A stretch of 64,000 nt of DNA from HTCC2207 sp002685195. Lineage in GTDB: Bacteria; Pseudomonadota; Gammaproteobacteria; Pseudomonadales; Porticoccaceae. Of the stretch, positions 55,075-64,000 are shown in pieces. Each line of letters opens with the position of its first letter. The stretch's first letter is position 1. A program made the position numbers and the translations under genes. The stretch covers positions 1,488,001 to 1,552,000 of the forward strand of contig CP179212.1 of assembly GCA_051201675.1 (NCBI GenBank), in the 5' to 3' direction. Below the pieces are notes generated by a model. The model was given only the letters and a program-made list of their open reading frames with translations. It searched no databases and was not told the DNA's origin.

Positions 55075-56010
55075 ATGCAGATGGCCAATGAATACCCAAT
55101 TGGAACAGAAGGTAAGCCTTGGGGTACCAAAGAGATAACCCTATGGCTAAATCAACAGTCGATTAAACGACGGTATGCTGATGAAGTTTTGGTCACTATT
55201 GACTCTTTGCGAGATGATTTCGAGCTAGTCCAATATGGTCATTTGCCTTACGACCAAAATCGCTACCCTCTATACGTAGCGAAGACCAAAAACTGGCAAG
55301 CCAATTCGCCAACCGTGTTGGTTACTGGGGGCGTGCACGGATATGAAACTAGCGGTGTTCAAGGAGCCCTAGGGTTTTTAACTGGCAAGGCTAGAGACTA
55401 TGAATCATCTTTTAACCTAGTTGTCGCACCGTGCATCAGTCCTTGGGGTTATGAAACCATTAATCGTTGGAATCCCGATGCAATTGACCCTAATCGTTCA
55501 TTTATGCCCAACAGTTTGTCAGCTGAAGCTACTCAGATAATGGCCTACGTTAATGCTCAGCAATTTAATCTGCTTGCTCATTTTGATTTACACGAAACAA
55601 CCGATACAGATAATTCTGAATTCCGTCCAGCATTAGCCGCCCGAGACGCGTTATTTCAGCCAGTTTGGGATATCCCTGATGGATTTTATACTGTTGATGA
55701 CTCATCCCGTCCGAAGCCAGCATTCCAAAAAGCAATAATTGATTCTGTTGAATCAGTGACCCACATTGCCCCACCCGATGAACAGAATAAAATCATTGGC
55801 GCTGATGTCGCTCAAAAAGGCGTCATCAACTATAACAAACGCAAACTATTTTTATGTGGAGGTTTTACCACTGCCGACTATGTTACCACCACCGAGGTTT
55901 ATCCTGACAGCTCATCAGCGACACCAAGGCAATGTATTGATGCACAAATTGCCGCTATTTGTGGTGGTTTAAATTATTTAATGACCGGCGCTAGTGTGGT
56001 TAAAGTTTGA
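55075..56010 (+). CDS. M14-family succinylglutamate desuccinylase/aspartoacylase-like metallopeptidase
   Basis: 311 residues, no signal peptide. The zinc site is visible: HGYET in TGGVHGYETSGVQGA (~89, H-x-x-E) and a third ligand in LLAHFDLHETTD (~177). The Arg in RWNPDAIDPNRSFMPN matches carboxypeptidase-type substrate binding. Relatives remove acyl or amino-acid groups from small molecules or peptides. ATG at codon 3 (MANEYPIG) is an alternative start. It is followed by 230 bp of non-coding DNA. The substrate is unknown. Confidence 0.85.
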   Translation: MQMANEYPIGTEGKPWGTKEITLWLNQQSIKRRYADEVLVTIDSLRDDFELVQYGHLPYDQNRYPLYVAKTKNWQANSPTVLVTGGVHGYETSGVQGALGFLTGKARDYESSFNLVVAPCISPWGYETINRWNPDAIDPNRSFMPNSLSAEATQIMAYVNAQQFNLLAHFDLHETTDTDNSEFRPALAARDALFQPVWDIPDGFYTVDDSSRPKPAFQKAIIDSVESVTHIAPPDEQNKIIGADVAQKGVINYNKRKLFLCGGFTTADYVTTTEVYPDSSSATPRQCIDAQIAAICGGLNYLMTGASVVKV

Positions 56011-56240
56011 CAAATATTTGCTTGCAGTAGAGCACCCAAGCAACAGTAAAAAATACGAGGGTGAAATATCAGGCATACACAAATGGGGCGGCTTTGTCTG
56101 GCATCAGTGATTGCAAATAGCTAACTAAAAAACCTTAAATTGACCAAATATCTAACGGGGCACGTAATAACTCTTGCAACACACGCACAATAAAACGATG
56201 ATTCCGCCCTTAAATCACAACTAATCGATTATCAAAGTTT

Positions 56241-56744
56241 ATGCCATCTGAAAAAAAGCAAGTTAATACGCCGCCCAACTCCCAATCCGTTGCCCTTAGA
56301 AATGCATTGGGGAGCTTTGCTACTGGAGTAACAGTAGTTACAGCTGTAGGGGAAAATGGGCAAAATATAGGTATGACCGTAAACAGCTTCAATTCAGTCT
56401 CTCTAAATCCAGCGCTTGTCCTTTGGAGCATAGATAAGAAATCAAACTGTTTTAGTGATTTTATCAAAGCCAAATCTTATGCCATTCATGTGCTAAGCCA
56501 TGAACAGCAGGCTATTTCTGATCAGTTTGCTCTTAGCGGAGAGGATAAGTTTTCGAATTTGCAATGCACTATCGGACTTAATAATGTCCCAATACTTCCA
56601 GACTTTAGCGCATGTTTTGAGTGTAGCGTCGAGCATCACTACGAGGGTGGTGATCATATAATATTAGTAGGGAAGGTAATAAAATTTGAGGACAGAGGTA
56701 GTCAGCCTCTAGTATTCTACCGGGGAAGTTACACTTCATTTTAG
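56241..56744 (+). CDS. Flavin reductase-like (FMN-binding split-barrel) protein
   Basis: 167 residues. Motifs of the HpaC/DIM6 flavin reductase family: LRNALGSFATGVTVVTAVGENG, GMTVNSFNSVSLNPALVLWS and YAIHVLSHEQQ. Such proteins supply reduced FMN or FAD to a two-component monooxygenase. No monooxygenase partner is adjacent. It ends about 75 bp before the liu operator and is not obviously part of that operon. Function beyond flavin reduction is unknown. Confidence 0.9.
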   Translation: MPSEKKQVNTPPNSQSVALRNALGSFATGVTVVTAVGENGQNIGMTVNSFNSVSLNPALVLWSIDKKSNCFSDFIKAKSYAIHVLSHEQQAISDQFALSGEDKFSNLQCTIGLNNVPILPDFSACFECSVEHHYEGGDHIILVGKVIKFEDRGSQPLVFYRGSYTSF

Positions 56745-56820
56745 AATAAAAATCAAGTAGTTGTATCATTTAATTAATCCTTTACATTTAACTAAGAGAA
56801 GCGTTTTTCTTACTGCAAAG

Positions 56821-56855
56821 TTTACGTTGACGTAAACGTAATATCCATTTAAAAT
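56821..56855 (+). promoter_or_regulatory. Promoter and LiuR operator of the liu operon
   Basis: Perfect palindrome TTTACGT-TG-ACGTAAA (56821-56836). It overlaps a -35 TTGACG (56827-56832) that is 17 bp from a -10 TAAAAT (56850-56855), about 37 bp before the liuR start at 56892. A repressor on the palindrome would block polymerase. MerR-family LiuR is known to control leucine-degradation genes in proteobacteria, so autoregulation is the simplest reading. Confidence 0.8.
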
Positions 56856-56891
56856 ATGCACCTAGCTTGGAGCGAAAGGAGAAACACTTCA

Positions 56892-57290
56892 ATGCACTCC
56901 TCAACCGTTACAGTCGAATACAGTATTAGTGATCTATGTAAAGAATTCGACATCACAACCCGTACTATCCGGCATTATGAGGATTTAGGCCTTTTGAGCC
57001 CTTCGCGTCGGGGCCAATCAAGAGTCTATACCCCCTCTGATAGAACTCGATTACGCCTGATTCTTAGAGGTAAAAGACTCGGATTATCTCTAGAGGACTC
57101 TCGTCAAATTATAGATATGTACGAGCCTGGTAAGACTAATATTGATCAACTAAACACTTTGATCGACGCAATTCGCGTTCAACGCACTAAACTCAACCAG
57201 CAGCTTGATGATATTAGTAAGCTATTGAAAGACCTCAATGATGCTGAAGCCAACTGTGTTATTGCTCTCAAAACTAATGGACAGAACTAA
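56892..57290 (+). CDS. liuR: MerR-family transcriptional regulator LiuR
   Basis: 132 residues from ATG 56892, chosen because AGGAG sits 10 bp upstream and the -10 box overlaps the longer start at 56856. MerR winged helix: YSISDLCKEFDITTRTIRHYEDLGLLSP (in pieces, ~8-36), then a coiled-coil dimerisation helix (IRVQRTKLNQQLDDISKLLK). No cysteine cluster for metal binding. First gene of the liu operon, three bases before liuA. The likely inducer is a leucine/isovalerate catabolite, by analogy. Confidence 0.92.
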   Translation: MHSSTVTVEYSISDLCKEFDITTRTIRHYEDLGLLSPSRRGQSRVYTPSDRTRLRLILRGKRLGLSLEDSRQIIDMYEPGKTNIDQLNTLIDAIRVQRTKLNQQLDDISKLLKDLNDAEANCVIALKTNGQN

Positions 57291-57293
57291 CCT

Positions 57294-58463
57294 ATGAATA
57301 CCCCCTACCCGACACTGAACTTTAACCTAGGTGAAGACATAGACATGTTGCGTGATAGCGTGTTCCAGTTCTGCACTCAAGAAATCAGCCCTCGTGCTGA
57401 TGATATAGATAGCACTAACGAATTTCCTATGGACCTGTGGCGCAAACTCGGCGATATGGGGCTCTTGGGGTTAACTGTGGATGAGCAATATGGCGGCACG
57501 GGCATGGGATACCTTGCCCACAGTGTTGCCATGGAAGAAATATCTCGTGCATCTGCCTCTGTTGGTCTGTCTTACGGTGCTCATTCTAACCTCTGCGTTA
57601 ATCAACTCCACAAAAACGGCACAGAACAGCAGAAGCAAAAATACCTACCTGAGCTCTGCACAGGTGAGCATATAGGGGCGCTAGCGATGAGTGAACCAAA
57701 TGCTGGATCCGACGTAGTTGGCATGAAACTTACGGCGAAAAAGCAGAATGATCATTATGTCCTTAATGGCAATAAGATGTGGATCACTAACGGTCCAGAT
57801 GCCAACACCTATGTCATATACGCCAAAACTGATACCTCTGCAGGATCTCGTGGAATTACAGCATTTATTGTTGAACGAGACTATCCCGGCTTTTCCCGCC
57901 ATCAAAAGCTCGATAAATTAGGAATGAGAGGATCAAACACCTGCGAGTTGGTTTTTAATGACTGCCAGGTGCCCACCGAGAACGTTCTCGGTGGCGAAGG
58001 TCGCGGTGTAGCTGTTCTTATGTCAGGCTTGGATTATGAGCGCACCGTACTCTCCGGTGGCCCTGTAGGCATCATGCAGGCCTGTCTAGATATCGTTCTA
58101 CCCTACATTCACGATCGTAAGCAGTTTGGCCAACCCATTGGGGAGTTCCAGCTCATGCAAGGTAAGATCGCTGATATGTATGCGGACTTAAATGCGTCTC
58201 GTGCTTATCTTTATGCAGTCGCCAAGGCCTGTGATCTCGGTCAAGACTCACGCAAAGATGCGGCAGCAGTGATTATGTTTACCGCTGAGAAAGCTACACA
58301 GATGGCCCTGCAAGCAATTCAGGCTCTAGGCGGCAACGGCTACACCAATGAATACCCCACCGGCAGACTACTGAGAGATGCCAAGCTCTATGAGATTGGA
58401 GCTGGTACCTCCGAGGTGCGCAGAATGCTCATCGGTCGCGAATTATTTAACGAGAGCGCCTAA
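57294..58463 (+). CDS. liuA: Isovaleryl-CoA dehydrogenase
   Basis: 389 residues. FAD enzyme that oxidises isovaleryl-CoA to 3-methylcrotonyl-CoA, the first liu step. Acyl-CoA dehydrogenase motifs: EHIGALAMSEPNAGSDV, YVLNGNKMWITNGP, RKQFGQPIGEFQL and QALGGNGYTNEYPTGRLLRD. The Glu in SGLDYERTVLS (~254) matches the isovaleryl-CoA dehydrogenase catalytic base position, which distinguishes it from other acyl-CoA dehydrogenases. 10 bp to liuB. Confidence 0.96.
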   Translation: MNTPYPTLNFNLGEDIDMLRDSVFQFCTQEISPRADDIDSTNEFPMDLWRKLGDMGLLGLTVDEQYGGTGMGYLAHSVAMEEISRASASVGLSYGAHSNLCVNQLHKNGTEQQKQKYLPELCTGEHIGALAMSEPNAGSDVVGMKLTAKKQNDHYVLNGNKMWITNGPDANTYVIYAKTDTSAGSRGITAFIVERDYPGFSRHQKLDKLGMRGSNTCELVFNDCQVPTENVLGGEGRGVAVLMSGLDYERTVLSGGPVGIMQACLDIVLPYIHDRKQFGQPIGEFQLMQGKIADMYADLNASRAYLYAVAKACDLGQDSRKDAAAVIMFTAEKATQMALQAIQALGGNGYTNEYPTGRLLRDAKLYEIGAGTSEVRRMLIGRELFNESA

Positions 58464-58473
58464 GAGGTAACTA

Positions 58474-60081
58474 ATGGCCATTATTAAAAGTAAAATAAAT
58501 ATCAATAGTGCCGAGTTTTCTGCAAATACAGAGAAAATGAAGGGTCAGGTAGACGATCTATGCCTGACTCTTGAGAACATTTACTTAGGCGGGGGTAAAA
58601 AAGCCAGTGAACGTCACTTAAACCGCGGCAAATTATTACCCAGAGAACGGGTTCAGGGGCTCCTTGATCCCGGCTCGCCCTTCCTAGAGCTATCACCATT
58701 AGCTGCTCACAACGTGTATGACGATGACGTACCGGCTGCGGGAATCATTACTGGTATAGGTCGAGTTAGCGGCCAAGAATGCGTGATAGTAGCTAATGAC
58801 GCCACTGTAAAAGGGGGAAGCTACTATCCTCTTACGGTTAAAAAGCACTTACGCGCCCAAACTATTGCAGCTGAAAACAATCTGCCGTGCATTTATTTAG
58901 TCGACTCAGGTGGCGCTAATTTACCCCGTCAGGATGAAGTATTCCCTGATCGAGAACATTTTGGTCGAATTTTTTTCAATCAAGCCAACATGTCAGCTCG
59001 AAATATCCCTCAGATAGCTGCGGTTATGGGCTCCTGCACGGCTGGTGGAGCATACGTGCCGGCGATGGCTGATGAATCGATTATAGTTAGAGACCAAGGC
59101 ACTATTTTTCTTGCTGGACCACCTTTAGTGAAAGCCGCTACCGGGGAAGTTGTCACTGCCGAAGAATTGGGTGGCGCTGATGTCCACGCACGAACCTCGG
59201 GAGTCGCAGATCATCTTGCTAATAACGATCATCATGCTTTAGATCTTGCTCGCAGAGCTGTGGCGCGCCTCAATCGGACCAAGCCTGTGAATGGCGAGCT
59301 AATGGAAGCCATAGAGCCCCTTTATAAAAGTGAAGAAATTTATGGTGTTATACCGGCAGACTCCCGGAAATCCTATGATGTTAGAGAAATCATCGCACGA
59401 ACTGTCGATGGTTCAGATTTCGATGAGTTTAAAGCTCTATATGGGACTACATTGGTCTGTGGGTTTGCCCGTATTTTTGGTTATCCCGTGGGTATTGTTG
59501 CTAATAACGGCATTCTTTTTAGTGAATCAGCTCAAAAAGGTGCCCATTTCATAGAGCTCTGTGCCCAACGTAAGATTCCTCTCGTATTCTTGCAAAATAT
59601 CACCGGGTTTATGGTCGGTAAACAGTCTGAAAATGATGGCATCGCAAAACATGGTGCCAAAATGGTGACCGCTGTTGCAACTGCCAATGTACCTAAATTC
59701 ACTATATTAATTGGCGGCTCTTTTGGTGCAGGTAATTACGGTATGTGCGGCAGAGCCTATGACCCTCGCTTTATGTTTATGTGGCCAAACGCCCGTATTT
59801 CAGTAATGGGCGGAGAACAGGCGGCTGGTGTACTTGCACAGGTGACTCGAGATAAATATGAAAGAGATGGAACAGACTGGAGCACCGAGGACGAGGCCGC
59901 TTTTAAACAACCAATCATTGATGGTTATGAGCATCAAGGCCACCCCTACTATGCCTCCGCGCGACTTTGGGATGACGGCGTTATTGACCCTGCAGATACT
60001 CGTATGGTGTTAGGACTATCAATTTCAGCAAGTCATAATCGTGTCATTGAGGACACGAAATTTGGCATCTTCAGAATGTAA
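58474..60081 (+). CDS. liuB: Methylcrotonyl-CoA carboxylase beta (carboxyltransferase) subunit
   Basis: 535 residues. Transfers carboxyl from biotin to 3-methylcrotonyl-CoA. N-terminal and C-terminal carboxyltransferase domains: RLNRGKLLPRERV type segment (NRGKLLPRERVQGLLDPGS), CIYLVDSGGANLPRQDEVFP, MGSCTAGGAYVPAMADE, FLQNITGFMVGK, and IGGSFGAGNYGMCGRAYDPRF. Works with LiuD. Confidence 0.97.
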   Translation: MAIIKSKININSAEFSANTEKMKGQVDDLCLTLENIYLGGGKKASERHLNRGKLLPRERVQGLLDPGSPFLELSPLAAHNVYDDDVPAAGIITGIGRVSGQECVIVANDATVKGGSYYPLTVKKHLRAQTIAAENNLPCIYLVDSGGANLPRQDEVFPDREHFGRIFFNQANMSARNIPQIAAVMGSCTAGGAYVPAMADESIIVRDQGTIFLAGPPLVKAATGEVVTAEELGGADVHARTSGVADHLANNDHHALDLARRAVARLNRTKPVNGELMEAIEPLYKSEEIYGVIPADSRKSYDVREIIARTVDGSDFDEFKALYGTTLVCGFARIFGYPVGIVANNGILFSESAQKGAHFIELCAQRKIPLVFLQNITGFMVGKQSENDGIAKHGAKMVTAVATANVPKFTILIGGSFGAGNYGMCGRAYDPRFMFMWPNARISVMGGEQAAGVLAQVTRDKYERDGTDWSTEDEAAFKQPIIDGYEHQGHPYYASARLWDDGVIDPADTRMVLGLSISASHNRVIEDTKFGIFRM

Positions 60082-60104
60082 GCTAACACAACAGTCATTG
60101 AGAT

Positions 60105-60896
60105 TTGATTATGGAAAAAATAATCACAAAAATTGATAGTCGCGGCGTCGCCAAGGTTACTTTGAATAACCCAAGCAAGCATAATGCATTCGACGATTAT
60201 ATGATCACTCAACTTTCCAATGCTTTTACAGCCATTGCAGAAAACTCTGACGTACGGCTAATGATTTTAGCCTCTAAAGGACAAAGCTTTTCAGCCGGTG
60301 CTGACCTCGACTGGATGAAGCGCATGGCCGCATATTCCTACGAGGAAAACTTAGAAGACGCGAAAGCCTTGGCAGGAATGCTAAAGATGCTAAATGATAT
60401 GCCTCAGCCAACTATCGCTCGCGTGCAAGGCGCTGCCTTTGGTGGAGCCCTTGGATTGATTAGCTGTTGCGATATCGCGGTAGCGGCAACAACAGCAAGC
60501 TTTGCTCTTAGTGAGGTTAAAATTGGTTTGGTACCAGCAACCATAAGCCCTTATGTAATAGCGGCTATTGGAGAGCGCTATGCAAAGCGTTATTTTATTA
60601 CTGCAGAACGCTTTGATGCCAATACTGCACTGCAAATGAGCCTAGTTCATGAAACAGTTGAAGAGCAGCTCCTAGACAAAAAAATAGAACAGCTTGTTAC
60701 TTCGATACTCAGCAATGGTCCTGAAGCCGTCGCTGCTGCCAAACAGCTGATTTCCAAGGTGAGCGGCGAGGTTATCGACTCTACCTTGATTGAACACACC
60801 TGTGAGGTAATTGCCGGCATTCGAGTAAGTACTCAGGGACAGGAAGGCTTAAGCGCCTTTTTGGATAAACGAAAGCCCAACTGGTTAAAGGACTAA
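60105..60896 (+). CDS. liuC: Methylglutaconyl-CoA hydratase
   Basis: 263 residues. Crotonase-fold enzyme that hydrates 3-methylglutaconyl-CoA to HMG-CoA. Oxyanion-hole segments GQSFSAGADLDWMKRM and RVQGAAFGGALGLISCCDIAVA are visible. In some relatives this gene is annotated as enoyl-CoA hydratase, but its position between liuB and liuD fixes the likely role. The more likely start is MEKIITKID (ATG 60111); two codons upstream (MI) are also possible. Confidence 0.94.
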   Translation: MIMEKIITKIDSRGVAKVTLNNPSKHNAFDDYMITQLSNAFTAIAENSDVRLMILASKGQSFSAGADLDWMKRMAAYSYEENLEDAKALAGMLKMLNDMPQPTIARVQGAAFGGALGLISCCDIAVAATTASFALSEVKIGLVPATISPYVIAAIGERYAKRYFITAERFDANTALQMSLVHETVEEQLLDKKIEQLVTSILSNGPEAVAAAKQLISKVSGEVIDSTLIEHTCEVIAGIRVSTQGQEGLSAFLDKRKPNWLKD

Positions 60897-60904
60897 CGCC
60901 CAGA

Positions 60905-62809
60905 ATGTTTAAAAAAATACTTATTGCCAATCGCGGTGAAATCGCCTGTAGAATTATTAAAACGTCAAAAAGCATGGGGGTTGAGACAGTAGCTGTCTAC
61001 AGTGATGCTGACCGTGATGCCCTTCATGTCAAAATGGCGGATCAGTCTATTTACATAGGTCCATCTCCCGCCAGCGAGTCTTATCTAGCGATTGACAAAC
61101 TTATTGCCGCCGCACTGGAGAGTGGCGCTGAAGCAATCCACCCTGGCTACGGGTTTCTTTCCGAAAACGCCGACTTTTGTCGTCAGTGTGGGGAACACAA
61201 CATTGCATTTATCGGCCCACCTCTCGAAGCTATCATGTCTATGGGCTCAAAGTCGGCGGCCAAGACAATCATGGCAAAAGCCGGGGTACCTCTGATACCC
61301 GGCTACCATGGCGATAATCAAGACCCCAAGACTCTAAAAAAGGAAGCAGATAGCTTAGGCTACCCTGTTTTACTCAAAGCAGCTGCTGGGGGCGGCGGCA
61401 AAGGAATGCGCGCAGTGCAGACTGAGGCTGACTTTGATCAAGCGCTGGATGCGGCCAAACGGGAGGCTATGAGTAGCTTTGATGATGACATTATGCTGGT
61501 GGAGAAGTTGGTGCTCCAGCCACGCCATGTGGAAATTCAAGTATTTTGCGATAGCCATCAAAATGCCGTTTATCTGTTTGAGCGGGACTGTTCTCTTCAG
61601 CGACGTCACCAAAAGGTCATTGAGGAGGCTCCTGCACCCGGAATGACGGAAAAGCTTAGGCAGAAAATGGGTGTGGCGGCAATAAAAGCGGCACAGGCTA
61701 TTAGATATGAGGGTGCGGGCACGGTTGAGTTTTTGCTTGATAGTCGTGGTGAATTTTTCTTTATGGAGATGAATACTCGCCTACAGGTAGAACATCCTGT
61801 CACAGAAATGATTACAGGACAGGATCTTGTCGCTTGGCAACTGAGCGTTGCTGCAGGTGACCCTCTGCCCTGCTCTCAGGAGGAGTTATCCATTACTGGG
61901 CATGCCTTTGAGGCACGAATTTATGCCGAGGATCCTACTCATGACTTTTTGCCAGCAACTGGCACACTAGAGGTTCTCAATCCTCCAGCGGAAAATAACT
62001 ATGTGCGTATTGATACTGGTGTCCTTGAAGGAGATAAAGTCAGTATCTATTACGATCCAATGATTGCTAAGTTAATTGTATGGGGCAAAGATAGAGCTCA
62101 GGCTTTAAATCGCTTAACTGATGCACTTGCAGAATATCGTATTACTGGTGTAACAACGAACATTGGCTTTCTGTATAACTTAGCGACCAGTAGTGCATTT
62201 CGCGCCAGTGCAGTAGACACCAGCTTTATCGAACAAAACCATAACGAGATATTCCGCCTGCGCGATGCTGATATTGAGTATGCCGCTCCTTTAGCCGCTT
62301 CCGCGGTGATGGATATACGTCAGGGCCAAGCTCTAAAAGCCTCACAGCGGTCTTCAGATCCCAATTCACCATGGCATCTAACCACAAGCTGGGGACTGCC
62401 CAAGCCTAAACTGAGGTTACAAATACAACAATGTGAGCGCTACTTAGTGGCGAGTGATCCCAATAATCTAAGTAGCAGCACGCTGGTGGTTAAGGATGAG
62501 GGATTTGATCTGTTCACCCCGAAAGGTTATTTCAACTGCAGTGAAATAAAACCCGACTTGGGTACGGACGACCAAAATGCAGACATGGGAAGCCTAAAAG
62601 CACCAATGCATGGTTCTGTTGTTGATCTTTTAGTAAACGTCGGTGATATGGTTAAAAAAGGTGACACTTTAGTCATCATGGAAGCAATGAAAATGGAGCA
62701 TACGATAGTTGCTCCAGCCGACGGTGCAGTCAATGAGTTCTTCTTTGAGAGAGGGGCTCTAGTGGAGAGTGATGTTGAGCTTCTCTCATTTGAGGCTAAT
62801 GATCTATGA
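60905..62809 (+). CDS. liuD: Methylcrotonyl-CoA carboxylase alpha (biotin carboxylase/carrier) subunit
   Basis: 634 residues. ATP-grasp biotin carboxylase: FKKILIANRGEIACRII at the start, LLKAAAGGGGKGMRAVQ, FERDCSLQRRHQKVIEEAP and MEMNTRLQVEHPVTE. C-terminal biotin carrier with the lysine in VIMEAMKMEHTIVAP (~598). Carboxylates biotin for LiuB. Overlaps liuE by four bases (ATGA). Confidence 0.97.
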   Translation: MFKKILIANRGEIACRIIKTSKSMGVETVAVYSDADRDALHVKMADQSIYIGPSPASESYLAIDKLIAAALESGAEAIHPGYGFLSENADFCRQCGEHNIAFIGPPLEAIMSMGSKSAAKTIMAKAGVPLIPGYHGDNQDPKTLKKEADSLGYPVLLKAAAGGGGKGMRAVQTEADFDQALDAAKREAMSSFDDDIMLVEKLVLQPRHVEIQVFCDSHQNAVYLFERDCSLQRRHQKVIEEAPAPGMTEKLRQKMGVAAIKAAQAIRYEGAGTVEFLLDSRGEFFFMEMNTRLQVEHPVTEMITGQDLVAWQLSVAAGDPLPCSQEELSITGHAFEARIYAEDPTHDFLPATGTLEVLNPPAENNYVRIDTGVLEGDKVSIYYDPMIAKLIVWGKDRAQALNRLTDALAEYRITGVTTNIGFLYNLATSSAFRASAVDTSFIEQNHNEIFRLRDADIEYAAPLAASAVMDIRQGQALKASQRSSDPNSPWHLTTSWGLPKPKLRLQIQQCERYLVASDPNNLSSSTLVVKDEGFDLFTPKGYFNCSEIKPDLGTDDQNADMGSLKAPMHGSVVDLLVNVGDMVKKGDTLVIMEAMKMEHTIVAPADGAVNEFFFERGALVESDVELLSFEANDL

Positions 62810-63720
62810 ACTATCCTGAGACAGTAAAAGTTGTCGAGGTTGGCCCTCGCGATGGGCTTCAAAATGAGAAAACAGCTCTTGATACTGAGGCTAAACTGCA
62901 TCTAATCAGTCAGCTAGCTGATGCGGGACTAAAAACCATTGAGTCTGGTAGTTTCGTTAGCCCCAAGTGGGTACCTCAAATGGCAGGTAGTGAAGAGGTT
63001 TTTGAAGCGATAAACAGTCGTTTACAACCTATTTACCCAAATACGATCTTTAGCGCCTTAACACCTAATGATTTTGGGATGGCTCGAGCCATAGAATGCG
63101 GCGTTAAAGAGGTTGCAGTTTTCGCTGCGGCTTCAGAAAGTTTCAGTCAGAAAAACATCAACTGCTCTATCAAGGAAAGTCTAGAACGCTTCGTGCCTGT
63201 GATGAAAAAAGCTTACAGCAGTAAAATCCCTGTTCGTGGCTATGTCTCCTGTGTTTTGGGCTGTCCCTATGAAGGTTCAATTGACCCACGTCAGGTAGCA
63301 ATAGTTACACAGGAGCTTTTAGACATGGGCTGCTATGAAGTCTCTCTTGGTGACACAATTGGTATTGGAACACCCGCTTCTACGTCTACACTTTTGACTA
63401 GCTTATTAAGCAGCATTCCAGCAAGCAAGCTAGCGATGCACATGCATGACACTTACGGCCAGGCTCTGGCCAATATCTTAATCTCTCTACAAATGGGTAT
63501 ATCAGTCTTTGATAGTGCAGTCGCAGGATTAGGCGGCTGCCCCTATGCTAAAGGTGCGTCAGGTAATGTCGCCACTGAGGATTTGATCTACATGCTTGAC
63601 GGTTTGGCAATTGAACATGGTGTGGAAATGCAAAAATTATTACAGGCAAGCACTGCGATTTCACTTAAACTGAACCGAAATAATGGATCCAAGGTTTCTT
63701 ACGCTTATTCATCAACATAG
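62806..63720 (+). CDS. liuE: Hydroxymethylglutaryl-CoA lyase
   Basis: 304 residues. Splits HMG-CoA into acetyl-CoA and acetoacetate, the last liu step. HMGL motifs: VEVGPRDGLQNEK, SGSFVSPKWVPQMAG, GYVSCVLGCPYEG, MHMHDTYGQALANI, and the signature VAGLGGCPYAKGASGNVATED. Completes liuRABCDE. No acetoacetate-CoA transferase follows in the window. Confidence 0.97.
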   Translation: MNYPETVKVVEVGPRDGLQNEKTALDTEAKLHLISQLADAGLKTIESGSFVSPKWVPQMAGSEEVFEAINSRLQPIYPNTIFSALTPNDFGMARAIECGVKEVAVFAAASESFSQKNINCSIKESLERFVPVMKKAYSSKIPVRGYVSCVLGCPYEGSIDPRQVAIVTQELLDMGCYEVSLGDTIGIGTPASTSTLLTSLLSSIPASKLAMHMHDTYGQALANILISLQMGISVFDSAVAGLGGCPYAKGASGNVATEDLIYMLDGLAIEHGVEMQKLLQASTAISLKLNRNNGSKVSYAYSST

Positions 63721-63791
63721 TTTAACGAACTTTTTACTCGATCGATGTTGGCATATACTCAACTTCAACGAGCACAACACACGGTGTACCA

Positions 63792-64000
63792 ATGCGCACT
63801 TTAGTCATCTACTTACGACTGTCCTTAGTTATAGCAACTGTCTTAACCTACCCTCTCTTAAGCCAAATGGCGTACGCTGAAACATTAAATAGTGAAGGAG
63901 ATGAGGAGGCTATTTTAATTGAGGGGTCAGGGACCTATCACCGCAAGATATCCACCGATCAGCCAGTCGCACAAGACTTTTTTGACCAAGGACTGAGGTA
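63792..64000 (+). CDS. Exported TPR-type protein, truncated by window end
   Basis: 69 codons from ATG 63792, open to the window edge. A signal peptide (MRTLVIYLRLSLVIATVLTY... ending MAYA-ET) is followed by YHRKISTDQPVAQDFFDQGL. That last phrase is typical of the start of tetratricopeptide-repeat proteins whose next residues form the first TPR helix. Assignment rests on few residues and the rest lies outside. It begins 71 bp after liuE on the same strand. Confidence 0.6.
   Translation, partial: MRTLVIYLRLSLVIATVLTYPLLSQMAYAETLNSEGDEEAILIEGSGTYHRKISTDQPVAQDFFDQGLR

Overview
The window looks like chromosome from a marine gammaproteobacterium. Two things suggest this. The housekeeping gene orders (tig-tRNA, clpP-clpX-lon-hupB-ppiD, uvrC-pgsA-tRNA-Cys-tRNA-Leu, rnhA-dnaQ, and a leucine-degradation liu operon) are typical of the Cellvibrionales/Alteromonadales side of the class. 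The left half also carries very large calcium-binding secreted proteins of the kind common in surface-attached marine bacteria. The placement is inference; no rRNA is present to fix it. Hand-counted lines give about 40-48 percent GC in most places, but roughly 57-63 percent in the sampled lines between about 28 and 31.2 kb.

Layout. Positions 1-7.5 kb (minus strand) hold a 2222-residue cadherin/thrombospondin-type-3 protein with two trypsin-like protease domains, then a 5'-truncated relative that breaks off beside tRNA-Leu and tRNA-Cys. Positions 7.9-10.4 kb are pgsA and uvrC. Positions 10.4-13.3 kb hold a kynureninase-like PLP enzyme, a PrnB-type haem-fold protein and a divergent Lrp/AsnC regulator. 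Positions 13.4-23.5 kb hold a choice-of-anchor-B surface protein and a 2524-residue cadherin protein. Positions 23.7-33.4 kb form an apparent islet bounded by a decayed copy of the first 48 bases of dusA (23707) and the intact dusA (33381). It carries a minus-strand row of secreted proteins with cohesin-like and dockerin-like modules and a subtilisin-type protease split by a frameshift. From 33.4 kb the window is mostly housekeeping: dusA-tal-terB, a PP2C/STAS signalling pair, mlaA, hrpA, dnaQ, rnhA, a methyltransferase, mltD, ppiD, hupB, lon, clpX, clpP, tig, tRNA-Leu, an M14 peptidase-like gene, a flavin reductase, and the complete liuR-liuA-liuB-liuC-liuD-liuE operon. A TPR-type exported protein runs off the right edge.

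The most unusual content is the left 33 kb. Five reading frames share a tandem ~57-residue EF-hand/dockerin-like module whose loop reads DxDxNxxxDALTD. Three islet frames share a cohesin-like beta domain. Islet proteins carry cohesin-like modules and, in two cases, a C-terminal dockerin-like pair. The two giant proteins outside the islet carry the pair at the N-terminus with cadherin repeats and no cohesin-like module. Together with three serine-protease domains and one C-type lectin-like domain, this suggests a calcium-dependent extracellular adhesion/proteolysis assembly. No glycoside hydrolase is present, so it is not a cellulosome. The assembly idea is inference; the modules and their arrangement are visible in the sequence.
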